Shown piece by piece: positions 10,141-21,243 of a DNA stretch of 64,000 nucleotides. Source of the DNA: Hirudo medicinalis. Taxonomy: Eukaryota; Annelida; Clitellata; Hirudinida; Hirudinidae. Numbering within the stretch: position 1 is the first letter of the stretch; each line of letters starts with the position of its first letter. The notes under the pieces were generated by a model. The model saw nothing but the letters and a program-made list of their open reading frames with translations. It was not told where the DNA came from and did not search any database. Where the stretch lies: NCBI GenBank assembly GCA_011800805.1, contig MPNW01000074.1:190388-254387 (forward strand), written 5' to 3'. The position numbers and the translations under genes are program-made.

Positions 10141-12860
10141 GTATGTTATTTTCTTTATATGTAACAATTATAGTTGACTTAATTATAATAGTTGGCAAAA
10201 TTAATTATAACAAATATCAATAACTAATACACACGAAATAAATGTATCTATAAACACTCTGAAATCATTTGCTTTTGCTTAGGACATCAAAGATGACATT
10301 TTTATTGCTTGGAGTTTGAGGTTAAATTGTGGAATGACGCAATGTGCTGATCGATTTTTTGTATTAAATTCATGATGTCAAAGTTAAAGTTATAACTATT
10401 CAATTACCTTCTATAAATAATGTCCAATTCTCATTCTCCCTAGGAATGCTATCAGCCTCCATTTTGTGCGGCAAATATTTTTCTTTAAAATTGTTGCTTT
10501 CTTTATTTTCAAATATCCTAATGGTGATTATAATGATATTAGCCATCATATTAGATGATAGATGTGGAGGTGCGAATTGAATTCCGCTAAGAAACATGAA
10601 AAATTCTTTTGTTATAAATGAATGGCTAACGTTTTTGTCAACAAAACAAAAACTCAGGGAATCCAATCTCAAGGATGAGAGGATATCGCTTGATGTAAAT
10701 TCGGAAAAGGAAATAAAATGAACTCAGTGCGTATTTGAAAGCAATTTTAAACGCGGCGAGTCCTTAAAAAGCAAAAAATGCTACGTTGGTCGTTCGCAGG
10801 TCAGTCCTGTTGTTGAATGCACGTCTGCTCTTTCTGCTAGCAAAAGCTTCAGAACAGATGGTTGTATGATGGACGTAGTGTTACATAAGACATGAACATT
10901 TTAAGTAAACATTTGATTATAACGTAAAGCGACTAACACCTAATTCTACCAAAGCTTGCTGGACGTGTTGATCTGCCTAAAGTAAAATTATGTTCCGGAT
11001 GCACTTGATTTATAATACTGTGCTTCTCGCGGCAACTAAATTTGTCATTAAGAATTTTCTGGAGTGGATTAAAGCAAAATAACTCCTTTCTCCGGAACAT
11101 AACCTTACGTTACGTTTGTCGATTGGTGAAGTGCGAAAGTCCTTATAAATTGTGTCTAAAACCACGATAACAGTGTTGAAAATACACATTTTATAGCAAA
11201 AATAATTGAAGGACTAACTCTAATCACAACCATTTAAATTTATAAAGATTTTGAAGAAAATCAACTAGTACACATAGATTTATTCTTCAGAGGATCAGTT
11301 GGGCTTTGGCTTGATGGGGACCTTTATTATGGGAGAACTCAAAGATGTCCGACTTTTAGGAATGACATTCTGACAGAAAATGAGGATTTTATAGTTAGAT
11401 GCCTGGAAGTCTGGAGATTCGTTTAGTTTGATGTTCATCTATCCATCGTAGACACCACTTTCTTTCTCCCGTGTTGTGCCATCATATGATTTAACCACAA
11501 TTACGTTAAACATTGAATATCGAAATCCACAACATTTCTAGACTTTTCATGTCTTCCTAGTATTTTTATGAGAACTTTTATACCAAGGTAATGCGAATTC
11601 TCTGGTTACATATCGACAATGAACAATTTGCATTTTGTTATTTGAGGCTCCATGATGGATGAATTCGTTTCACTTGAGCCAAATAATTGATTTTAATTTG
11701 TCTCCTTCCAGCCATATTTATGTCCTCTTTAAATTCAGTAATTATTTCTTTAATGTTGATATTTTGGACACTTCAAATTCTGATCGCATCTCGGGGCACC
11801 AGTGCTAGCAAGTCTGAGAGTTGTTCGCTTAGATCGCTAAAGGTAAGAAATTCTGGTCTCACATATCATTTTCATGTTTTTCTTCAAATTTTGTATTCGT
11901 TTAGTAATATTGTTTTTTTATTTTGTTTTCTTTTTTAAATCACTGATTTATTGACATTAGTTTGAATTTTGTAACTCATTTGAGGACATCAAACCTTGTT
12001 TATGCTTATTTCATTCTGACGAACGAGTAAATGTTCATGACGTATGCCTATTTAACTTGATAAAACAATCGTAAACAGACGTTAAGAACGGACTTCCAAC
12101 GTAGCGAAGGTGTTTGTTCTGCAGTCCAATAGCTTTTACCGCCTCTTGCTTCATTCGTGGTTATGCTTTTACTGCATTTAGACTCTGAAACTGCGTTATT
12201 TTATTCTCCATTTACTGATTTGATATTTTGTTAGAAATATCGTTTATTCAATATTATAATACTTATTTTGATATTATTATTTTTTTAATATAATTATTTT
12301 TTATTATTATGTAATAATATCTCAGGTTGAAGTTAGTTAAATTATCTTATTTATTTCACAATTGAAATCTAGTCAATGTACTTATATGTCAGTTTAGCCT
12401 CAGTGACTTACAGCTTAGTAAAATTGTAACTCTGAGTTTTTTTGTTTTTCCTATTTGTCATAAATTCAAACAAAATCTAAATATTGCAATATTAGTATTA
12501 AAATCGCGGTTAAGATACAAATACGGAGTTCGTTCCATAATTTTAAACGACATTTTATACAAGATCGTCTCAACCAAAAAGGACAATTAAGCCCCAACTT
12601 CAAACCTTAAAAATATTTAGATATAAAAAGAACTGGAGTTGGATTAGTTTAATTCAGTTGAAAGACTAAACACAATCAAAGCATGTTTGTCCATTTTGTC
12701 TTTAGCAAAAAGGCCTACGCAAATTTAACTTATTCATTAAGCAAAACTAAGATAACAAATAATGTCCAAATATAAGATTACATTGATTTGATAGGCATCA
12801 GTAAGTGATTGTGAATTAATAATTGCTTCCATTCGACAGAATTCAATACAGACCCTTACT
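10141..12860. other. OXR1-like 3' tail expected here; no gene proven
   Basis: The OXR1-like gene leaves exon 10067-10140 in phase 2 and should need one or two more exons for the end of TLDc. The only candidate is 11687-11838 (+), bounded by possible acceptors and a GTAAGA donor at 11839, with a frame reading RGTSASKSESC, which loosely recalls the G-S-x-x-C segment of TLDc. Its phase does not fit well, so I do not include it. A 12-bp inverted repeat (TTATGTTCCGGA near 10988 and its complement near 11093) is the only other structure. The rest is AT-rich with no domain-bearing frame. Confidence 0.4.
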
Positions 12861-15800
12861 CTAGGTAGTAATTTGAATACAGGTGGTTTTTGATTCACTA
12901 TAAAAATTAAGGCTTTGCACAATTCCCTCTCTTCCGATACCTGAATTCTTGACTCCACCAAATGGTACATGAAGATCTCGAACCAACCAGCAGTTTGCCC
13001 AAACTGTCCCTACCTATGAATAAAGAGAAATTACTTCTTATATAGCATGCTTTTGTTGGTTAGTTAATCAATATGTAGATATACTTAATATGCATTAAAA
13101 ACCTGCAATTTCTTCGCTACTCTGTGGATTTTGTTGACATTTTCGGTCCAAATTGTACCACACAGGCCGTAAGACGAATTGTTAGCTCTTCGAATGACCT
13201 AACAAACATTGAAATCATCTCTTAAATCATCAGCTCTAAGTAACACTAATTTATTATTTAAATAGTCTAAACAACGCAATAAATTACTGTACCTCTTCTT
13301 CTCCTTCAAATGAAGTAACGCACACAACTGGCCCAAAAATTTCCTCTTGCATAAGTCGGCTCTCATCTTTTGCTCCAGTAACAACATGTGGCCGAAGATA
13401 GTAACCCTTTAAAAGATACTATCAGAAGTTAATACTGAATCAGTCGGTATAACTGTTGATTTACGAATTTATAACAATATTGGGTTTTATCATTAGGTCA
13501 TTATCATTATCATTAGGTCCTCTTTCATCATGTTAAAGAATCCCAATTATCGGGATCACAAAAAAATGCATAATTTTTTAATATTTTGTTTCCTACTTGG
13601 GAATGGCTACTTGGTAGCAACAGTGGTTCTTCTCCACAAAGAATTTTGAATTTTTCGTGTTTGGCTAGGTCTATGTAACTCTTGACCTTTTCAAAATGCT
13701 GTTTGCTTACAAGAGCACCTAGAAAGTTGTTTGGATCTTTTGGATCGCCGACCTTCAATTTCCTTAAAAAATTTAACTCGGATGCATTTCAAATCATATG
13801 TTATAGTTAGGTGTTGGTTTTTTCTGATGTGTTAGGATATTGAGATCATTTACTTAGTTTCCTCCACAAATCTCTGCAGAAATATGTCATAAATGTTTTT
13901 TTGAACGAATATTCTGCTCGTACAAAGGCACACTTCTCCTTGATTTATGAAACTCGATCTAAAAGATCAAATTAAAATTAATTAAATATTCCTTATATAT
14001 TTTAAAAATTATTCCTGCGGTTATTGACTGACCATTTTATTATTATTAAAATGATTCTATAATATCTAGGAAAAATTATGTCTACTTCAACGAAGAAAGT
14101 AGTGTCAGATTTACTCATGGTTGTTTTGCTTTTCAATTTGGATGCTCGTTTAAATTCCACACAAATTAAGTAATTATGCTCGAATTTTGGGTATTTAATA
14201 TACGGGTTGCCCTTATTTTCGAAGTTTTACAACTTTGTTTTTTGACTTCCCAAATGAGTTCCAATACATAAAAAAATAATTCAGGACAAATATGAGCAGG
14301 ATTGGACAATATTTAGAGATCGCCCAACGAAGTTTTAGTTTCCCGAGAAAGTCCAATTCAGCGAAAGAATTGACTCGTATAAATGTTTACTATTTTAATA
14401 AAACGCAGTTTTTCAATAACATAATCGATATAAATATAATTGTACACACAGAAAGTAAGAAGTTTTGGTATATTTAAATAATTTATTTATAATTTTCTTT
14501 AATAAGCGTGTCCATGTGGACTTGATAACGGTGCAGCAGAAGAGACTTCCTAATTTTGTCTCAAAGAGAAGCAGAAATCTGTTTTCTAGTTTGAGTGTGC
14601 CAGTGGGATTTCTAGCCAAAGATTCATGGAACAGCAGGGATGACTTCAAGGGAGCAGAGCAATCTTAACTTGACAGGCAGTAACGAATGATCATGCAGAA
14701 CGAGAGTTGGCCTTGATTCAAGATGCCACAAAGTTTGGCTGATTCAAGAGCGAAGAACAGCAACATTAGGCTTTGCATGTTATCGAAAGAATCGAGAAAA
14801 ATTTTTGGTATGCAAAAAAATCCACTTTATTGCTTAATAAACCTGGGGAAAATAGTCATGGTGTTTAAATATATGTTTTGGAGATATTTAGTTTGTTTCT
14901 ATAAATTAGAATTATTTTTAGTTGTTAGAATTAATTTTCTTTATGAAACCTGTGACGATTGTGAATCGACTTCGGTCACGAACACCATATTTTCGTATGA
15001 GAAAACTTTGACGGCGTTGAGCAACCTCTAAATATTGATCTTTTTTATCAAACTTTGTACATAATATTTTTTTACGAAATGGAACCATTTGAAAGAGTCA
15101 GACCTAATATTTTCAAAAAAGATTTTATGTCATCATATAAGGGCCACCCTAATAGACTTATTAAAACTTGAGCCTTCAATACTGAATTTGAAAACTTTTC
15201 ATTACCTCAACGTCACCTGGACGCACTTCTCGAAATCACAGTCATCAAATATAATGGCCGCATTTTTTCCTCCAAGCTGTTTCAAAAATTAGCTTTGATT
15301 TCAAATAAAATTTGCATATTTAGTTATATTAAATACCATACAGATAATAATTTTAATATGTTTAAATTATTTATTGATTTTATCACCAATAAAACTTCCT
15401 ACTTCTAGAGATAATCTTTTCGGGTGAAGAGCAGCAGCAAAACGAATCTTTTCCGCTGTTTCCGTGCTTCCAGTGAAACTGATCAATCGAACTCTTGGAT
15501 CTGACACCAACGTCCCTCCGACTTTTGGTCCCGTGCCGAAAACCATGTTCACAACTCCTGGAGGGAACCCTGAAATAATTCCAAATCAATTAATTCTAAA
15601 TATATCTATACAATTATAATTTATTTTTAATATAAAAATTTATTTGCTCATCCTTTGGTACCTGCTTCATTGAGAACATCGCAAAGCATGGAGGCCGTGA
15701 GCGAAGTAAACTCGCTTGGCTTGCATACTACAGTATTACCACAAATGACAGCAGGAGCTATTTTAAAACTGATGAGATAAAGTGGCAAATTCCAAGGACT

Positions 15801-16582
15801 GATCAAAACTGCTACTCCAACTGGTTCCTTGCTGGTAAAACTAAGAGCCGTCTGTCCTTCAAGAAAGGTTGATCTGACAACAACAAGTCATTAGAAGAAC
15901 TTTTATTTTGATAATGTGAATTTATTAACAACTTTTAGTTTTGATAAACCTGTCTCGCTTGTGGAGGATAGCTGTGGCAAAACTTCTAAAGTTGTGAATC
16001 ACTCTGGGTATATCGACCGTCTTTGCCAGCCAAACCGGTTTCCCTTGATCCTGAGATTCAGCTTCAGCAAACTCTTCCAATCTACTTTCTATAATCTCAG
16101 CCACTTTGAGAAGAAGCTTTGATCTTTGGTATACGTCTGTAGCGGACCATCTTTGAGTGACAATTATAATAATTGTGAATGACAAAAATATTATATGTAT
16201 TATTCATTGTTTACTTAACATATTTATCTAAAATATAAATTTTAAAACTTAAATGGAAATAATTTAAGAATCATTGAATTAACGGATTTCTAATCGATAT
16301 TTTCAACTAATTTGTTACACTCTAGTGCTATTTTGTTGCAAAATTTCAAAATGTCGGTAGATCATGTCAATATTCAATATTTCAAATGGCCGAATAGCAT
16401 GAAAAATTACTGTACTTGGGAAAAGCCTCTTGAGCAACAGTCACAGCCCTTTCAGCATCTTCTTTTTGGCTGTCAGCAATTTTAAGAAAAACTTTACCGT
16501 TTGATGGATTGAATCCATCAATATAATTACTTGTTTTCCACCTCGAGCCGCCAATAAAATTGTCTATAGTTATTAATGCCAT
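12861..16582 (-). CDS. ALDH8A1: Aldehyde dehydrogenase 8A1, complete
   Basis: ALDH8A1 is the cytosolic NAD-dependent 2-aminomuconate semialdehyde dehydrogenase of tryptophan (kynurenine) breakdown; it also oxidises 9-cis-retinal. Ten exons on the minus strand: 16416-16582, 15950-16150, 15662-15873, 15403-15569, 15206-15276, 13854-13958, 13597-13762, 13293-13406, 13103-13198, 12861-13013. All splice phases agree from ATG (16582) to TAG (12861), giving 483 aa against 487 in human. Visible motifs are SPWNLPLYL (about residue 145), FTGSTETAEKI in the cofactor fold, the general-base Glu ending LSLE at residue 249, the catalytic Cys in NQGEVCLCTSR (about 283-285), EEIFGPV, and PFGGVKNSGIGREG near the end. 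There is no targeting peptide, as expected for a cytosolic enzyme. No defect is seen. This is one of the clearest genes in the window. Confidence 0.96.
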
Positions 16583-17722
16583 TCTTTGAACGACTACCTA
16601 AGGTTATGGTCTTTTATAGATTCAATATTAAACAATTAATCTGTTTGTACAGATTCGATTTTTTAACGTGATCTACAAAAAATCGAGATATTTACTGGCT
16701 GAATTTGCGACGCCAGCACTAAAAGAACGCAAAAAATTCAGATGTCCAAAGTTTGCTAAGGAGGCTGAAATAAAGTTTGCATGCACTGGCACTGAAAAAT
16801 AAAATAAGCTGTGGTTTTGATTGTAATTTTCAAATTTAAATATTATTTCGGTTTTCGTAATAAATTCCCACGTTCATTCATTCATTGACATTTAAAATTT
16901 TATGTTTATCTACTGAATGTTCTATGTGTTTCTATGTGATTGGCAAATCTATACATTCCGAAAGCTGGTGACTTTAATCACCTTCATGCTGTTTATTTAC
17001 TTTCATTTTACGAATTATTTGTTGACCGAATCACAAATAATTAAATAACACGACATTAATCCAATGATGTTGTTAAGAGCTCAAACTATCTTATTTCATT
17101 CTTATGATAATTTCATCTTCTCATCCTTATGACAATTATCTTGTAAGAAGAGCTCAAAATATGCTCTGTATGCGATCTACCTTACCAAATAATACTAATT
17201 AATTAATTTGTTATAAGGCGTCACAGGCGCCCAAAGCCCCCACCTCCGTGGAACCGTACTTCTCTCGCATGCAAAGCCAGCACCGCAATAGTTCCCCGAT
17301 CCAAGCCATCATTAAGTCTATTCCTATTCCTCAGATTGATTTCTTGTTATACACATATCAGACCAATTCGTCGAATTCAGGACCCGTATTTAAAAATCAA
17401 TTCTAGCTTATAACTCACTTCCATGCATTTTCATCAAGCATGAAGGCAAAGAATTCACTGAGAAAATGCACAATGGAGGGCACAGAAACATTTTTATTAG
17501 AAAACAGCCAGAGTAAAACCCTTGCCAGAAATGTTAAAACGAATTTAGAAAGCCCTATATTTATGACTTTAGATCACTTTACCAAACCCTTAGAAGTTCA
17601 TCATGTGCTTTTCAATTCTCTTCATATATCAATAAAGACACTTGATCAGCAACAAACAGCACCGATGAAAGAGCTAAACAATGAAAACCACCTCAAAATA
17701 GTAAAATTACAAATAACAAAAC
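16583..17722. other. Intergenic, nothing recognised
   Basis: This lies between the ALDH8A1 start and the 3' end of the LENG9-like gene. It should hold the ALDH8A1 promoter and the downstream gene's 3' UTR. Open frames (for example 17440-17781, +) are the reverse of the LENG9-like 3' region or resemble nothing. No TATA box or clear transposon was identified. Confidence 0.5.
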
Positions 17723-19148
17723 TCATTGTAATGTTAATTTGTACTGATACTTGTAGAAACCATCACCCTCTCTGTTTTTAGATATTTCACAAAGAAGCAG
17801 CTCATCAATGTCAAAAGAGCCAAAATCACTGTCTTCAAAATCTTCATAAATTCTACGGGGAATTGTCTTGAAAGATTCATCCCTTGCAACCTTCATTAAA
17901 GTTACATGAGGTACAAAATCAAAAGCATCACAGATCCTCAGTCCTTTCTCTTGCATTATCAACTTCAAGTGGTCAACAAATGTCAAAAGATTTTCATTAT
18001 CAGATATCTTGCAATACACAACTCTGTTGAAAAACTGATTGATATTCTTCAGTTTGAGGTGAACTTCTGAAGAAAGAGTTATCAATTCATCTTTATTCTC
18101 TTCCAATATTTTGCAAGCCAAATCCAGGTCATCTTTGTTATGCAATCCCAATGTGCACAGAGTCAAATGGATCCTCTCCTGAGGCACAATATACTCTCTA
18201 AAGCTTTCATCATTAGAAACAATTTTCTCTTGAACCTGCTGAATTTCTTTCAAAATCTTTTTATCTTTTAATCTATGGCAAATAAAATAGTTTGGTCGAT
18301 TGTGAATGTTTTTTTTGTTTTCAAAAGAAGTGATGATCTCAACTTCACAAACAATATCATTCTCACAGTCATTTGACTCATCCATCTCTATGTAGTTTTC
18401 TATGACATCTTTGATAGTCAAACCACTCTCTGTAGAACCAAACACTTCATCAATTCTCTTGGTCTTGTCCCAAACAATGACACTCCTGTATTTGAAATAC
18501 TGGATTCGATGTTTTGGGATAGCAGTGTCTGAGTAGTCAACAGAAGCCAGATCATCCCAATTAAAGGCTGTGAAATTGTTTTCTATAACACCCAAAAATC
18601 TATCATGATATCCAACCGTGAAATCAGCTGGATTTAATGAAGGATCCCACTTAATTCTTTTAATCACATCTTCTGCAGTTCTCATAGAAGCTTTCTTTTC
18701 ACTCTCTAAGACGACTTCTTTACACTTTTTCAATTTAGTTTTTTTTGTAATTTTTCTAGGTGAAACTCTTGGTTCCACAAGAGACACTCTGCAACCTTCA
18801 ATGCATTGTTGAATGAACTTTATGAAATCAATCATGCTGTATTTCTCCTTTGCTTTAAATAGTTCAAGATCATTATTGTCCCAGTCCAGTCCATTAACGA
18901 CAACTTCGGGAGGTTTATCAGGATAGTCATCTAAAGTAGCATCAACAAATACAAACACTAAAAAGTACTCATCAAGCGAAACAAATAAACTAAATACCTG
19001 ATAACTGAAATTTTAGAGAAACCTTCTTGTTCTCCAGAAAAATTGTTACCATAAACTTAAAATTGCCAATATTTTCAATAACTTTGCAGTCGTAATTATC
19101 CTTTAAGAAATTTATTTCCCATTCAACGTCCTGGATACTTCCCGCCAT
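17723..19148 (-). CDS. LENG9-like RWD + MJ1316 + 2H phosphoesterase protein
   Basis: Two exons, 18998-19148 and 17723-18957, join in phase to give 461 aa. Residues 1-105 form an RWD domain (QDVEWEINFLKDNY, then the hallmark YPDKPPEV). Residues 145-225 match the MJ1316 (DUF504) RNA cyclic-group end-recognition domain (IKWDPSLNPADFTVGYHDRF). Residues 272-461 match the AKAP7/LigT-type 2H phosphoesterase fold, with both catalytic motifs intact: HLTLC at 314 and HVTLM at 401. Human LENG9 combines MJ1316-type and AKAP7-type domains, so this is likely its homologue. I see no CCCH zinc finger such as the mammalian protein carries. The architecture suggests RNA 2',3'-cyclic phosphate or 2'-5' bond chemistry; the true substrate is not known to me. 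The first exon starts ATGGCGGGAAGT, which overlaps a YY1/ETS-like sequence. Confidence 0.85.
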
Positions 19149-19403
19149 TTTCTAAAATGCGATCACAAACCCCTGATCAGATTAAAACATATTCGGAGTG
19201 TCCTACATTTCCCTATAAATACATAAGCGATTGCGCAACATCAAGATTTGTTGGGTAGTAGAAATTCCTAAAATAGCCATAACTAGCAAAAGCACTTTAT
19301 TTAAAAACATCTGCCATATTTTGATCAAATGCATTGACTTTAATAACTTACTTAGATACCAATTTTAATGGTTTCGTTTATTGCGGATCTGACAAAACAC
19401 AAC

Positions 19404-20153
19404 TGATATAATTAGAGGTTTTTATTCACATAAACAGAGACCACAGAATGAACACCACTCGAAAGGAAATCGCATAGCAAGCAACGAGCAAAAGTATAAG
19501 ACTAAGAATCAAGCGAGACAGAAAGAGTCCGAAGGAAAGGTAGGCGTCACAAGTGAGGATTTCGGAGGAAGAGAGGAATTGAAAGAGTCGCTTATTTATT
19601 TATTTATTTGATTAAAGTCCGTTGCATAACTAAGATGATTTGAAAGAGTCGCTCCGCCTGGTTCCTTATAAAGACTCTCGAGAGGATGGCGGTAGCTCCC
19701 CACACAAAGGATTCGCGGTCGATCACTGGTCCTGCACGCCTAGGACGAAGTTCTTTGTCCTGCTGCTGAATCTTGGTACACTCGAAGCTGGGCACAAGTA
19801 GGCCGAAGTTCTCCAATGACTTCGCGCATCTTTATGCTGTGTGAGTGTGCTCTTACACGTTAAGCATTATTTTCACTTAAGGAAACTTAATCTGCAGTTT
19901 AGCCAAGCTACATTTGATTCAGTCACTCAAAACACTTACCACAGCAGCACTAAATTTAGTTTTTAAAACCATTTCAATCGTTCGGCTCTCGCCACTTACA
20001 TCAACTAATGATTTTATGAGTCAGACCCGGAGGCATAATTAGGGCGAAACTGATAATTTGGTGTCTTCCCCTTTAACATTATTAATCTAGCGCCCCCTAG
20101 GCACGGCGTCAATCTCCTCCTAACTACGCCATTAGTCAGACAAACCTCTAACA
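19404..20153 (-). mobile_element. Solo LTR candidate
   Basis: Read on the minus strand, the unit starts TGTTAGAGGTTTGTCTGAC and ends AAACCTCTAATTATATCA: TG...CA ends and an inverted TTAGAGGTTT near the termini. Flanks are GTTGG upstream and GTTGT downstream, a 4/5 match to a 5-bp target duplication. Inside, on the same strand, lie a TATA-like TTTATAA (near 19670) and AATAAA (near 19420), in the order expected for LTR promoter and polyadenylation signal. No coding region adjoins it, so it is either a solo LTR left by recombination or another promoter-bearing repeat. A 47-bp retroposon sits inside at 19593-19639. Confidence 0.55.
19579..19653 (-). mobile_element. 47-bp retroposon insert with 14-bp target duplication
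   Basis: The sequence TTGAAAGAGTCGCT occurs at 19579-19592 and again at 19640-19653. Between them is a 47-bp insert that, on the minus strand, reads ATCATCTTAGTTATGCAACG and continues into GGACTTTAATC followed by (AAAT)n. The same sequence forms the tails at 2754, 3160 and 3465. A 3' tail with a simple-repeat end, flanked by a perfect long target duplication, is the signature of target-primed reverse transcription that stopped almost at once. Confidence 0.85.
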
Positions 20154-21243
20154 CCAACAAAATTTGGCTTTAACATGCCCTCGTGCCATTTGATTGGATT
20201 ACAAATAAGAATAACACATAATACCCATCATCCAAAAAAGTTAAAGGCCTTTGGACTATGGAGTCGGAGTTTGGCCTTTTTTGAGCCTCCAGAGTCGGAA
20301 ATTTTTAAAATCCCGTTTAAAAACTCCTGTTTATTTTATGTGTTTTGAGGGGAAAATTTTAATGGATTTTTTACTTCAATTTCATCAGGGATGATCATTT
20401 TTCACGAGTAGAAATATTCCATCTCTTGCAAAAACATGTTCTATTTATTCGGAATGTTTTGGTTGCGCAACTAGCCGGAGTCGGACTTTTAAAAACCCAG
20501 GGGTCAAATAATTTGGGTGCCGGAATTTAGAGCCCTGTCTTGGACAGCCAAAGAGCTTTTACGTCTCCAGACATTGAACTACATTTATAAATGTTCAACT
20601 CTCGTTCAAATTATGTAAGAGTGTGACATTCATAGCATCAATGCTGCTTGACCTCTTAAATAGTGCTTATTCCCAAGGGCATTGTGGCTTTGCAAAATAC
20701 AGTTAGGACGGAAGCCATGAGAATACTCCATAACTTCGTAATAAATCACTAAATAAAAATTTGATTGTGGGAAATTTTAGTAAGCTGTGTATGTGTAATA
20801 TCTGTGGTTATCAAATATTTTCACGCATTAACTTAAAAATTCAGAAAACGCGATTTCTTTGAATTATCTGAAATTTTACAGGACATTTTATAAACAATAA
20901 AATGATGCTATATTTATCCAGTTATTAAGGAAATTATGGGTTGTCCTCATGGTTTCCATTCTGACTGTAGGTTGCCAAAGTGACACAGTAGGAAGGAATG
21001 CTGCCATCCCATAATTTTAGTTAAGTCTTCACTAATTATCTGAACGGTAACCATGGCTTCAAATGGAATCTTATGATTGCATTTGATGGATCAGATTCTT
21101 TTAATTATTTACCTCTTGACATAAAAAAAAAACTGATAGGCTGAGTAGAAATATTTCTGTAGTAGGGGAGCAGACAGTAGGTAATGAAATAAATGCACCA
21201 TGTAGCAGCAAGTAAAATTCTAAAATGAAACAAATTGAAAGCA
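20154..21243. other. Intergenic, nothing recognised
   Basis: AT-rich sequence between the LTR-like unit and the 3' end of the ARM-repeat gene. The TTTTTGAGCCTCCAGAGTCGG region (20270-20310) and the stretch around 20460-20530 share GAGTCGG/AGTCGGA words and may be old repeats. No coding exon was identified. Confidence 0.4.

Noticed and set aside
11687..11838. Last TLDc exon of the OXR1-like gene
   Set aside because: The frame that recalls TLDc does not fit the phase 2 exit of exon 10067-10140, and the similarity (RGTSASKSESC) is too short.
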